Part shown: one piece after another, positions 43,813-52,152 of the stretch
Layout of the letters: each line of letters opens with the position of its first letter
Position numbering within the stretch: the stretch's first letter is position 1
Source of the DNA: Xinfangfangia pollutisoli
GTDB lineage: Bacteria > Pseudomonadota > Alphaproteobacteria > Rhodobacterales > Rhodobacteraceae
Reading direction: 5' to 3'
Length of the DNA: 54,947 nucleotides
Assembly (NCBI RefSeq): GCF_020179405.1
Contig: NZ_JAICBZ010000015.1
Span: 1-54,947 of the forward strand
The notes under the pieces: model-generated
The model's input: only the letters and a program-made list of their open reading frames with translations
Databases searched by the model: none
Told to the model about the DNA's origin: nothing
Program-made: the position numbers and the translations under genes

Positions 43813-44481
43813 TCAGGCGCCGAAATGATAGGTGGATGTCGCCGGATCGAAGCCGACGATCGACAGGCCGGCCTCGAACCGCGCCAGCATCGCGGCCCGG
43901 CTTTCGGCCCGCGCGGCCTGGGCCTTTGCGCCGGCCTGGCGCACCAGCATGTGGAAATCCGGCACCACAGCCACCTGGTCGCGGATCTGCATCTGGGGCC
44001 GGCCATCGACATGCAGCTCGGCCACGACGCGGTCGCTTTCGACGCCGCCCTGATAACTGCCTTCGGCGCCGTAGTAATTCACCAGATAGCGCGTGCCGAT
44101 CGCGCCCAGATTGTTGATGTTCAGATTGGCATTGCGGGTCATCAGCGGATCATAGGTCCAGCGGATCCGCCTTATGCCGCGGGCCCGGCACCAGTCGCGC
44201 TGATAGGATTTCAGCGCCGCCCCCAACCCGCGGCCGCGATAGGCCGGCAGCACCGCCAGCCGGTGGCTGTGCTGCACTTCGGGGTCGGCGGTGGGAAAGC
44301 CGAAGACATAGCCCGCCAGCATCGCGCCATCAAAGGCGCCGGCGACGATGCCGCCCTCGGCCTGGATCACCATCAGCAGATCCGGCGGATCGGCCTGGTC
44401 ATCGTCCCCCCAGACGGCATGCTGCATCGCATAGGCGGCGCGGAACTCGGCAAGGCCCTTCAGGTCGCGGCAGACGATCAT
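43813..44481 (-). CDS. GNAT-family N-acyltransferase, probable partner of NSAR
   Basis: A 222-residue GNAT protein. The acyl-CoA loop is LAVLPAYRGRGLGAALK, followed by W-T-Y-D and a C-terminal half with NNLGAIGTRYLVNYYG. That block is typical of the GNAT proteins encoded beside OSBS/N-succinylamino acid racemases, which succinylate D-amino acids in Geobacillus. Its ATG overlaps the racemase stop (ATGA), so the two are made together. Likely role: put a succinyl group on a D-amino acid for racemisation (from family and context). The acyl group and amino acid are not shown by sequence. Confidence 0.82.
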   Translation of the reverse strand: MIVCRDLKGLAEFRAAYAMQHAVWGDDDQADPPDLLMVIQAEGGIVAGAFDGAMLAGYVFGFPTADPEVQHSHRLAVLPAYRGRGLGAALKSYQRDWCRARGIRRIRWTYDPLMTRNANLNINNLGAIGTRYLVNYYGAEGSYQGGVESDRVVAELHVDGRPQMQIRDQVAVVPDFHMLVRQAGAKAQAARAESRAAMLARFEAGLSIVGFDPATSTYHFGA

Positions 44482-45611
44482 GGCCGGATCGTCTCGACCG
44501 AGGTGGAGATCGTCTCCAGGAAATCCCAGTCCATGGTCACGCCGATGCCGGCGCCATTGGCGGGGATGGGCATCAGCCCGTCGCTGGTTTCCAGCTTCTC
44601 GACCACGATGTCGCGGGCGAAGTAGCGCGACGAGGACGAGGTGTCGCCAGGGCGCGAGAATTGCTCCAGCGTGCAGAGATGGATGTTATGCGCCCGGCCG
44701 ATCCCGGCCTCCAGCATGCCGCCGCACCAGACCGGCACGTCATGCGCCAGGCAAAGGTCGTGGACCTGCTTGGCCACGACATGGCCACCCAGCCGCCCGA
44801 CCTTGATGTTGATCACCCGCCCCGCATCGCTGGCCAGCGCCTTGCGGCAATCGGGCAGGCTGCGGATGCATTCGTCCAGGCACAGCGGCGTGGCCAGCAG
44901 GGATTGCAGCCGCACATGGTCATGCAGGTCGTTCCAGGCCAGCGGCTGCTCGATGTAATCCAGCCCGTAGCCGTCCATCGCGCGCAGCACCGGCAGATCG
45001 GCCAGCGTGTAGCAGCAATTCGCATCCACTGTCAGATGGGTATCGGGAAACTCGGCCCGCACCGCATCCAGCAGCTTCAGATCATGCCCCGGCATCACCT
45101 TCAGCTTGATGCGCCGATAGCCCTGCGCCACATGCAGCCGCACATCGTCCAGCGTGTCGGGGATCGGCTTGATCCCCAGCGAGACGCCCACTTCCACCTG
45201 ATCGCGCGTGCCGCCCAGCACCTGCCACAGCGGCAGGCCCTGCACCTTGGCCCAAAGGTCCCAGAACGCCATCTCGACCGCGGCCTTGGCCATCTGGTGA
45301 TCGCGCCAGGGCCGGAACAGCCGCTCGATCTCATGCGGATTGGCGAAGGCGCGGCCCACCATCTGCGGCAGAAACACCTCGCGCATCATCATCATCGACG
45401 AGACGATGGTCTCGGGCAGGTAGTCGGGCAGCACATCGGCCACGCCCTCGGCATAGCCTTCCTGCCCGCCGCCCCGCAGCACCACGATCGGCATCACCTT
45501 GCGGTACATCGTGCCCGTCGCGATGCGAAACGGGTGCAGCAGCGGCAGTTCGATCAGCCGCAATTCGGCGGATTCGATCACCAGCGGGTCGCGCAGCGGC
45601 GCAAGGGCCAT
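44478..45611 (-). CDS. Enolase-superfamily OSBS / N-succinylamino acid racemase
   Basis: A 377-residue enzyme. The KxK motif is Lys169-x-Lys171 (RIKLKVMPG); metal ligands are Asp196 (VDAN), Glu221 (YIEQPL) and Asp246 (CLDE); the opposite-face base is Lys270 (INIKVGRLGG). The C-terminal GGMLEAGIGRAHN is the hallmark of the OSBS/NSAR family. No menaquinone genes are near, while a GNAT is fused to it by overlap, favouring racemisation of N-acyl amino acids over menaquinone synthesis. ATG 45611 has AAAGGA upstream. Divergent from an RpiR regulator. Confidence 0.85.
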   Translation of the reverse strand: MALAPLRDPLVIESAELRLIELPLLHPFRIATGTMYRKVMPIVVLRGGGQEGYAEGVADVLPDYLPETIVSSMMMMREVFLPQMVGRAFANPHEIERLFRPWRDHQMAKAAVEMAFWDLWAKVQGLPLWQVLGGTRDQVEVGVSLGIKPIPDTLDDVRLHVAQGYRRIKLKVMPGHDLKLLDAVRAEFPDTHLTVDANCCYTLADLPVLRAMDGYGLDYIEQPLAWNDLHDHVRLQSLLATPLCLDECIRSLPDCRKALASDAGRVINIKVGRLGGHVVAKQVHDLCLAHDVPVWCGGMLEAGIGRAHNIHLCTLEQFSRPGDTSSSSRYFARDIVVEKLETSDGLMPIPANGAGIGVTMDWDFLETISTSVETIRP

Positions 45612-45700
45612 GGGGTTTCCTTTGCAAAACATTCGGATGACCCGATCTGCGGATGAAAGATCGGGCAGCCTGCGGGTCCGGGGCAGGGAAGGGCTTTTTT

Positions 45701-45740
45701 AGTTTACAGTCAAGATTGACTTGATGTTAGGTTACTGTCA
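45701..45740. promoter_or_regulatory. Divergent control region of racemase and RpiR/Dpp genes
   Basis: An AT-rich island in GC-rich surroundings. It holds the perfect inverted repeat GTCAA-GA-TTGAC (45709-45720), and ACAGT (45706-45710) opposed by ACTGT (45734-45738). It is likely the RpiR site controlling both directions. Confidence 0.45.
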
Positions 45741-45819
45741 GCGTTCGGGACAGGCCGCAGACGCTGCCATCCGGGCTCTTTGGGAGAGGGGGCCGGTGCA
45801 GATCGGGGAAGGGGAAGCG

Positions 45820-46746
45820 ATGCAATCAGCCGGGGATGACACAGGCCTTCACGCCCGCCTTCGGGCGATTCTGGTCGAAGGCACCCCGGTCGAGCGCGCG
45901 ATTTCGGCCTATCTTCTGGACCATATCGTCGACCTGCCCTTCGAGACGGCGGCCTCGCTGGCCGCGCGGATCCAGGTGTCCGAAGTGTCGGTCGGGCGGC
46001 TGGCGCGGACGCTGGGCTATCGCAACCTGAAGGAAATGAAAGAGGCGCTGAAGGCCGAGGCCGATCTGCAGGCGATCGCGGCAGTGGGCGACAGCCCCTG
46101 GCTGAACGGCGCGGCCCTGGCCGAACGTTTCGCGCATCGCCAGGGCGGAGGCGCCGGCGGCGTTCCGGCGGGGGGGCGCGCCGAGGCGCCCAATCTGGCG
46201 CTGGAGCTGGAAATCCGCGCGGTGATGCGCAATCACGAACTGGCCGCCAGCCCCGAATTCCTGCGCTGCGCCCGGCGCCTGGCCACGGCGCGGCAAGTGC
46301 ATGTCGCGGGTTTCCAGACCGAACGCGGCCTGGCGCAATACATGGCGCATAACCTGGCCTATCTGCGGCCCGGCGTGCAATCCGTGGCGCTGGACAGCGG
46401 GCATTTCGCCGAAATCCTGCTGGACGATCCGGCCGGCGCCGCGCTGGTCATCATCGAGATCCGCCGCTATTCGCGCCTGGCGCATGCCCTGGCCAGCAAG
46501 GCCCGCGCGGCGGGCATTCCGGTGACGGTGATCACCGATCCCTATTGCGGCTGGGCCCCCGCCATCGCCGACGAGGTGCTGCGCGTCGATACCGACTTCA
46601 ACCATTTCTGGGACGCCTCGGGCCAGATGGCCGGGCTGATCAACCTGCTGGTCAACCGCGTCTTCGAAGAGATCGGCCCCGGGATCGAGACCCGGCTGAA
46701 CGCCATTTCCGCAAGCTACGGCCAGTTCGTCGGCCATCACCGCTGA
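45820..46746 (+). CDS. RpiR/MurR-family regulator (HTH-SIS)
   Basis: A 308-residue regulator. The N-terminal HTH_6 (about 15-80) contains SLAARIQVSEVSVGRLARTLGY, and the C-terminal SIS domain starts near 130 (RQVHVAGFQTERGLAQYMAHNLAY). A Gly-rich insert, RQGGGAGGVPAGG, lies in the linker between them. ATG 45820 has AAGGGG upstream; a start 33 codons earlier would begin within the operator. It is the first gene before the Dpp transporter and divergent from the racemase, so it probably controls both. Confidence 0.85.
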   Translation: MQSAGDDTGLHARLRAILVEGTPVERAISAYLLDHIVDLPFETAASLAARIQVSEVSVGRLARTLGYRNLKEMKEALKAEADLQAIAAVGDSPWLNGAALAERFAHRQGGGAGGVPAGGRAEAPNLALELEIRAVMRNHELAASPEFLRCARRLATARQVHVAGFQTERGLAQYMAHNLAYLRPGVQSVALDSGHFAEILLDDPAGAALVIIEIRRYSRLAHALASKARAAGIPVTVITDPYCGWAPAIADEVLRVDTDFNHFWDASGQMAGLINLLVNRVFEEIGPGIETRLNAISASYGQFVGHHR

Positions 46747-46820
46747 CGCCCCGCCCCGACCATTCCTGCAGAAGACCACAACAACAGCCCCGAACAGGGC
46801 ATCCAACCGGAAGGAACATC

Positions 46821-48383
46821 ATGAAGACGATCCGCTCGCTTCTCCTTGGCACGGCTCTGGCCGGGGGCGCGCTTCTGCCGGCCCAGGCGCAGGACGTGAC
46901 CGTGGTCATGTCGCAAAACGAGGTGGGCGCCACCTCGTACAATCCGATCACCGCGCAGCTGCTGTCGGTCGGCGCCTGGCTGATCTACGACCGGCTGGTC
47001 GCCAAGGACGAGAAGCTGCAATACGTGCCGCAGCTGGCCGAAAGCTGGGAAGAGGCGCCCGATGGGATGAGCTGGACCTTCAAGCTGAAGCCCGGCGTCA
47101 CCTTCCACAACGGCACCCCCTTCACCGCCCAGACCGTGGTCGACTGGCTGCCGCTGTATAAGGGCACCGAGAACGAATATCTGTTCGACGCGATCGACCA
47201 TGCCGAAGCCGTGTCGGACACCGAAGTGCGCTTCGTGATGAAGCGGCCCGAGCCGAACCTGCTGTACAACCTGTCCACCGTTTACGGCTCGATCCCCGAT
47301 CCGGCCGTGTTCGCCGAACTGGGCGAGGATTTCGGCGTGGTCGAGGCCGTGGGAACCGGCCCCTTCAAGCTGGAAAGCTTCGAGATCGGCAACCAGACCG
47401 TGCTGGTGCGCAATGACGATTACGCCTGGGGGCCGGGCGCGGCGACCGGGCGTCCGGCCAAGATCGAGACGCTGACCCTGCGCGAGATCGCCGAAGCCTC
47501 GACCGCGTTTCTGGAATTGAAGACCGGCGGCGTCGACATGCTGATGAACGTGCCGACCGATTTCGTCGGCGAAGTGACGGGCACCGACAATCTGAAGCTG
47601 CTGGAACTGCCCGGCACCGATCTGATCTATATGCCGATCAACGTCACCAAGCCGCCCTTCGACGATGTGAAGGTGCGCGAAGGCGTGGCTTTCGCGATCA
47701 ACCAGCAGGAAATCGTCGATGCGGTGTTTGACGGGCGCGGCAAGGCGGCGGACGGGTTCCTGATCTCGGCCCTGCCGGAATCGCAGACCGCGCCGGAATT
47801 CCGCATCAGCTATGACCCCGACCGCGCCAATGCCGCGCTTGAGGCCGCGGGCTGGGTCAAGGGCGCCGATGGCATTCGCGAAAAAGACGGCCAGCGGCTG
47901 TCGGTGACGCTGTGGACCCAGTCCGACAGCATCTTCCGCCGCCTGTCGGAAGTGGTGCAGGCCCAGCTGAAGGCCGTGGGCGTCGAGGCCGAGATCCTGA
48001 CCTTCGACAGCGCCGCGATCCGCGACCAGTACAAGACCGGCGAGCAGCAGCTGGCAGTGCGCACCTATCTTTGGGACAATGCCGATATCCTGGAATGGTT
48101 CTTCGGCGGCGACCGTCTGTATTACCCCAACATCTCGATGCTGAACGATCCCAAGGCCGAAGAGCTGAAGGCGGCGGCGATGACCGGGGCGAAGACGGCG
48201 GCCGAGCGCGAGGCGAATTTCATCGCCTATCACCAGTATATCAACTCGCTGTATCCCTATGCGCCGATCTACGAGCCGGTGCAGCTGATCGGCTACAATG
48301 CCGAGCGCCTCTCGCTGCCCGAGCCGCTGCAGGCCGCGCGGTTCAACACGCTGGGCTTCCTTGAACTTGACGTGAAAGAGTAA
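46821..48383 (+). CDS. Dipeptide/oligopeptide ABC binding protein (SBP family 5)
   Basis: A 520-residue periplasmic protein with signal peptide (1-23, PAQAQD). Family-5 motifs are present: LAESWEEAPDGMSWTFKLK split by the turn, FHNGTPFTAQTVV, GTGPFKLESF and VREGVAFAINQQEIV. It captures peptides or related amides. GGAAGGAAC precedes the ATG. With an M81 peptidase and an amino-acid racemase nearby, D-amino-acid peptides are plausible ligands (inference). Confidence 0.93.
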   Translation: MKTIRSLLLGTALAGGALLPAQAQDVTVVMSQNEVGATSYNPITAQLLSVGAWLIYDRLVAKDEKLQYVPQLAESWEEAPDGMSWTFKLKPGVTFHNGTPFTAQTVVDWLPLYKGTENEYLFDAIDHAEAVSDTEVRFVMKRPEPNLLYNLSTVYGSIPDPAVFAELGEDFGVVEAVGTGPFKLESFEIGNQTVLVRNDDYAWGPGAATGRPAKIETLTLREIAEASTAFLELKTGGVDMLMNVPTDFVGEVTGTDNLKLLELPGTDLIYMPINVTKPPFDDVKVREGVAFAINQQEIVDAVFDGRGKAADGFLISALPESQTAPEFRISYDPDRANAALEAAGWVKGADGIREKDGQRLSVTLWTQSDSIFRRLSEVVQAQLKAVGVEAEILTFDSAAIRDQYKTGEQQLAVRTYLWDNADILEWFFGGDRLYYPNISMLNDPKAEELKAAAMTGAKTAAEREANFIAYHQYINSLYPYAPIYEPVQLIGYNAERLSLPEPLQAARFNTLGFLELDVKE

Positions 48384-48387
48384 GCCA

Positions 48388-49314
48388 TTGCTGGGCTTCG
48401 CCATTCGCCGCATCCTGATGCTGGTGCCGGTCTTTCTGGCCGTGTCGGTGATCATCTTCCTGATGATCCACCTTCTGCCGGGCGATCCGATCGACAATCT
48501 GCTCAAGATCGGGGCGGGGCCCGAACAGCGGGCGGCGCTGACCGCGAAATACGGTCTGGACCGCCCGCTTTACGAACAATACGCGCTGTGGCTGGGCAAT
48601 GTGCTGCAGGGCGATTTCGGCACGGCCATCGTGCAGCGCCGCCCGGTGGCCAGCCTGATCGGCCAGGCGCTGCCCTATTCGCTGGCGCTGGGCGGGCTGG
48701 CGCTGGTTATGTCGACCGTGCTGGGCGTGACGGTCGGCGTCATCGCGGCCAGCGCCAAGGGCAGCTGGCTGGATCAGGGGCTGATGGGCGGGGTCCTGTT
48801 CGGCTCGATGTTGCCGAATTTCTGGATCGGCCTGCTGCTGATCCTGATCTTCTCGGTCAGCCTGGGCTGGACGCCGGTCTCGGGCGCGCGGGGCTGGGAA
48901 AGCCTGATCCTGCCGGTGGTGACCATCGGCCTTGGCGGCACGGCCCTGGTCGCCCGGGTGACGCGGGTGGCGATGATCGACGCGCAAAGCCGCGATTTCG
49001 TGATGCTGCTGCATGCCAAGGGCGTGCATCCGGTGGTGATCCAGCTGCGCCATGTGCTGCGCCATGCGCTGATCCCGGTGGTCACCATCCTGGCGCTGCG
49101 GATCGGCTGGATCCTGGGCGGCGCGGTGACGGTCGAGGTGGTTTTCGCGCGGCCGGGCCTGGGGTCTTTGCTGATCAAATCGCTGAACCAGCACGATTAC
49201 CCGGTGGTGCAGGCCTCGCTGCTGATCCTGGCGATGGCGGTCCTCCTGGGCACGCTCTTGGGCGATCTGCTGCAGGCGGCGATGGATCCGCGCATTCGGG
49301 ATGGGCTGAAATGA
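48388..49314 (+). CDS. Dipeptide ABC permease, DppB type
   Basis: A 308-residue permease with six helices: the N-terminal LLGFAIRRILMLVPVFLAVS, the periplasmic domain with YGLDRPLYEQYALWLGN, and the C-terminal VEVVFARPGLGSLL. The start is TTG 48388, with only AAGAG upstream, four bases after the binding-protein stop; weak initiation may lower permease level relative to the binding protein. Confidence 0.93.
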   Translation: MLGFAIRRILMLVPVFLAVSVIIFLMIHLLPGDPIDNLLKIGAGPEQRAALTAKYGLDRPLYEQYALWLGNVLQGDFGTAIVQRRPVASLIGQALPYSLALGGLALVMSTVLGVTVGVIAASAKGSWLDQGLMGGVLFGSMLPNFWIGLLLILIFSVSLGWTPVSGARGWESLILPVVTIGLGGTALVARVTRVAMIDAQSRDFVMLLHAKGVHPVVIQLRHVLRHALIPVVTILALRIGWILGGAVTVEVVFARPGLGSLLIKSLNQHDYPVVQASLLILAMAVLLGTLLGDLLQAAMDPRIRDGLK

Positions 49315-50192
49315 CCGCCGCCGCCCCCCGTCCGGGCCTGCTGCCCGCTGTGCTGCGATCGGCCCCCGTTCTGGCCTTCACCAGCTGGAAGGGCGCCATC
49401 GCCGGCAGCTTCCTGCTGCTTCTGATCCTGGGCGCGCTGCTGGCGCCCTGGCTGACGCCCTATGAGTATGACGTGCAGAACCTGCCGGGCGCCTTCCAGC
49501 CGCCAAGCCTGGCCCATCCGATGGGCACAGACGAATTCGGCCGCGATCTGCTGACCCGCATCCTTTACGGCGCGCGCACCTCGCTGTCGGTTTCGGGCGT
49601 GGCGATCGCGATCTCGCTGTTCTGCGGCATGGTGCTGGGGGCCAGCGCCGGCTATCTGGGCGGGCGCTTCGACCGCGCGGTGATGGTTGTCGTCGACCTG
49701 ACCTGGGCCTTCCCCGAGATCCTGGTGGCGCTGATGCTGGTGGCGATCATCGGCCCCGGCACCACCGGCACGCTGGTCGCGATCTGCGTGGCCTATCTGG
49801 CGCAGTTCACCCGGCTGACCCGGGCGCAGGTGATGTCGCTGAAATCGGAAACCTTCGTCGAGGCCGCCCGCGGCATGGGCGCGTCTGGGACCGCGATCCT
49901 GTTCCGCCATCTGCTGCCCAATTGCTTGGGCCCGGTCCTGGTGGCGGGCATGCTGGCCACGGGCGATGCGATCATTCTTGAGGCGACGCTGGGCTTCTTT
50001 GGCCTCGGCGCGCAGCCGCCGACCCCGTCCTGGGGCGGCATGATGTCCTCGGGCTCGGGCCTGTTGTTCAAGGGGCCCTGGATCATCCTGTTTCCCGGCC
50101 TGTGCATCGCGCTGACGGTGGTGGCAATCAACCTGTTCGGCGATGCGCTGCTGCACAAGCTGGACATCCGCGAAAGGGTGAGGTCGGCCTGA
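49311..50192 (+). CDS. Dipeptide ABC permease, DppC type
   Basis: A 293-residue permease. It has HPMGTDEFGRDLLTRILYGAR, the DppC signature, and the coupling loop FVEAARGMGASGTAILFRH. Its ATG overlaps the DppB-type stop (ATGA). Confidence 0.94.
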   Translation: MTAAAPRPGLLPAVLRSAPVLAFTSWKGAIAGSFLLLLILGALLAPWLTPYEYDVQNLPGAFQPPSLAHPMGTDEFGRDLLTRILYGARTSLSVSGVAIAISLFCGMVLGASAGYLGGRFDRAVMVVVDLTWAFPEILVALMLVAIIGPGTTGTLVAICVAYLAQFTRLTRAQVMSLKSETFVEAARGMGASGTAILFRHLLPNCLGPVLVAGMLATGDAIILEATLGFFGLGAQPPTPSWGGMMSSGSGLLFKGPWIILFPGLCIALTVVAINLFGDALLHKLDIRERVRSA

Positions 50193-51172
50193 TGCTGCTT
50201 GAGGTGAAGGACCTGTCGCTGAGCATCGGCATCCTGCGGCTGCTGGACCGCGTCAGCTTTGCCGTTGATCGCGGCCAGGTGCTGGGGCTGGTCGGCGAAA
50301 GCGGCTCGGGCAAGTCCCTGACCGCGCTGGCGCTGACCGGGCTGGTGCGGCGGATCGGCGGGGTGGTGACCGGCGGGGTGATCCTGTTCGACGGCCAGGA
50401 TCTGGCCGGCCTGCCCGAGCCGGCGCTGCGCCGCCTGCGCGGCAAGCGCATCGCCTTCATCACCCAGAACCCGATGTCGGCGCTGGATGCGCTGAAGACC
50501 ATCGGCGATCAGGTCGATCAGGTCGCGCGGCTGCATCTGGGCCTGTCGCGCCGCGCCGCCCGCGCCCGCACGGTCGAGATCCTGACCCGGCTGCGCATTC
50601 CCGATGCCGCCCAGGTGGCGCGCGCCTATCCGCATCAGCTGTCGGGCGGAATGAAGCAACGGGTGGTGATCGCCATGGCGCTGGCCGCCGATGCCGAGCT
50701 GATCATCGCCGACGAGCCGACAACGGCGCTGGATGTGACGGTGCAGGCGCAGATCGTGATGATCCTGGCCGATCTGGTGCGGCAACGGCAGATCGGGCTG
50801 ATCCTGATCACCCATGACATGGGCGTCGTGGCGCAGATCTGCGATCTGGTCTGCGTGCTTTATGCCGGGCGCGTGGCCGAAAGCGGGCCGGTCGAGACCT
50901 TGTTCGCCGCGCCGCGCCATCCCTATTCGGCCGCGCTGATCGGCTGCATCCCGCGCGAGGGCATGGCGCCCGGCGCGCTGAAGGGCATTCCCGGCGGCGT
51001 GCCCTCGGCCGCGGCCTATGGCGATGCCTGCTGCCGTTTTGCCGAACGCTGCCCGCGCGCCGATGCGCTGTGCCGCAGAACCCGCCCGCCCGAGCGGATC
51101 GAGGGCGGCATGACGGTCGCCTGCCACCATCCGCTGCCGCTGCTTTCTGCCGCGCCCGAGGTTGCCCGATGA
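50192..51172 (+). CDS. Dipeptide ABC ATPase, DppD type
   Basis: A 326-residue ATPase. Walker A is GESGSGKSLT, the signature LSGGMKQRVVIAMA, Walker B LIIADEPTTALD. The C-terminal oligopeptide extension has HPYSAALIGCIP and cysteines in ACCRFAERCPRADALC that may hold the Fe-S-like site seen in DppD. It shares one base with the previous stop. Confidence 0.94.
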   Translation: MLLEVKDLSLSIGILRLLDRVSFAVDRGQVLGLVGESGSGKSLTALALTGLVRRIGGVVTGGVILFDGQDLAGLPEPALRRLRGKRIAFITQNPMSALDALKTIGDQVDQVARLHLGLSRRAARARTVEILTRLRIPDAAQVARAYPHQLSGGMKQRVVIAMALAADAELIIADEPTTALDVTVQAQIVMILADLVRQRQIGLILITHDMGVVAQICDLVCVLYAGRVAESGPVETLFAAPRHPYSAALIGCIPREGMAPGALKGIPGGVPSAAAYGDACCRFAERCPRADALCRRTRPPERIEGGMTVACHHPLPLLSAAPEVAR

Positions 51173-52149
51173 CAAAAGCCGCAGAGCCCTCCGCCGGGGC
51201 CGATCCCATCCTCGCGCTCAGCGGTCTGACGCGGCGCTTCCAGTCGGGCGGCGGCTTCCTGCGCCCGGCCCGCAGCATGACGGCGGTGCGCGACCTGGAT
51301 CTGACGGTGGCGCGCGGTGACTGTGTCGGCGTGGTCGGCGAAAGCGGCTGCGGCAAGTCCACCCTGGCGCGGCTGGCGATGCGGCTGATCGAACCCAGCG
51401 CCGGCCGGATCCTGTTCGAAGGCGCCGACGTGACCCATATTCGCGGCCGGCGGTTGCGGGCGCTGCGCAAGAAGCTGCAGATGGTGTTCCAGGATCCCTA
51501 CGCCTCGCTGGACCCGCGCTATACGGTGCGCGACTGCCTTGAGGAACCCTTCCGCGCGCTGGGCGAGAAGGTGCCCGCCGGCCGGGTCGAGCAATTGCTG
51601 GATCAGGTCGGCCTGCCGCGCGCCTTTGCCGGCAATTACCCGCATCAGATGTCGGGCGGCCAGCGACAGCGGGTGGGCATCGCGCGCGCGCTGGCCTATC
51701 GCCCCGATCTGATCGTGCTGGACGAGCCGACCGCCTCGCTGGACGTGTCGATCCAGGCCCAGATCATCGCGCTTCTGCAGGATCTGCAGCGCCAGCACGG
51801 GCTGACCTACCTGTTCATCAGCCACGACCTGGGTCTGGTGCGCTATTTCTGCAGCCGGATCGTCGTCATGTATCTGGGCTCGGTGGTCGAGGTGCTGGAA
51901 GACCCGCAGGCGGCGCCCGCCCATCCCTATACCGCGGCGCTGATGGCATCGTCCTTCACCCCCGACCCGACGGCGCGCGCCACCATCGCGCCGATGGAGG
52001 GCGAGATCCCCTCGCCCTTCGCGCTGCCTCCGGGCTGTCCCTTCGCGCCGCGCTGCCCGCGCGCGCTGGACCGCTGCCGCAGCGCCTATCCGCCGACCGT
52101 CCCCACCGCGCGGGGCCGTGTCGCCTGTTTCAATCCGATAGAGGCCTGA
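51169..52149 (+). CDS. Dipeptide ABC ATPase, DppF type
   Basis: A 326-residue ATPase. Walker A is [11 protein letters not shown], the Q-loop MVFQDPYASLDPR, the signature MSGGQRQRVGIARA, and Walker B LIVLDEPTASLD. The C-terminal Cys segment is GCPFAPRCPRALDRC. Its start overlaps the DppD-type stop (ATGA), completing a five-gene importer. Confidence 0.94.
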   Translation: MTKAAEPSAGADPILALSGLTRRFQSGGGFLRPARSMTAVRDLDLTVARGDCVGVVGESGCGKSTLARLAMRLIEPSAGRILFEGADVTHIRGRRLRALRKKLQMVFQDPYASLDPRYTVRDCLEEPFRALGEKVPAGRVEQLLDQVGLPRAFAGNYPHQMSGGQRQRVGIARALAYRPDLIVLDEPTASLDVSIQAQIIALLQDLQRQHGLTYLFISHDLGLVRYFCSRIVVMYLGSVVEVLEDPQAAPAHPYTAALMASSFTPDPTARATIAPMEGEIPSPFALPPGCPFAPRCPRALDRCRSAYPPTVPTARGRVACFNPIEA

Positions 52150-52152
52150 TCC

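Noticed and set aside
44478-45611. o-Succinylbenzoate synthase for menaquinone
   Set aside because: No other men genes are present and the gene is overlapped with a GNAT typical of N-succinylamino acid racemase operons. OSBS side activity remains possible.
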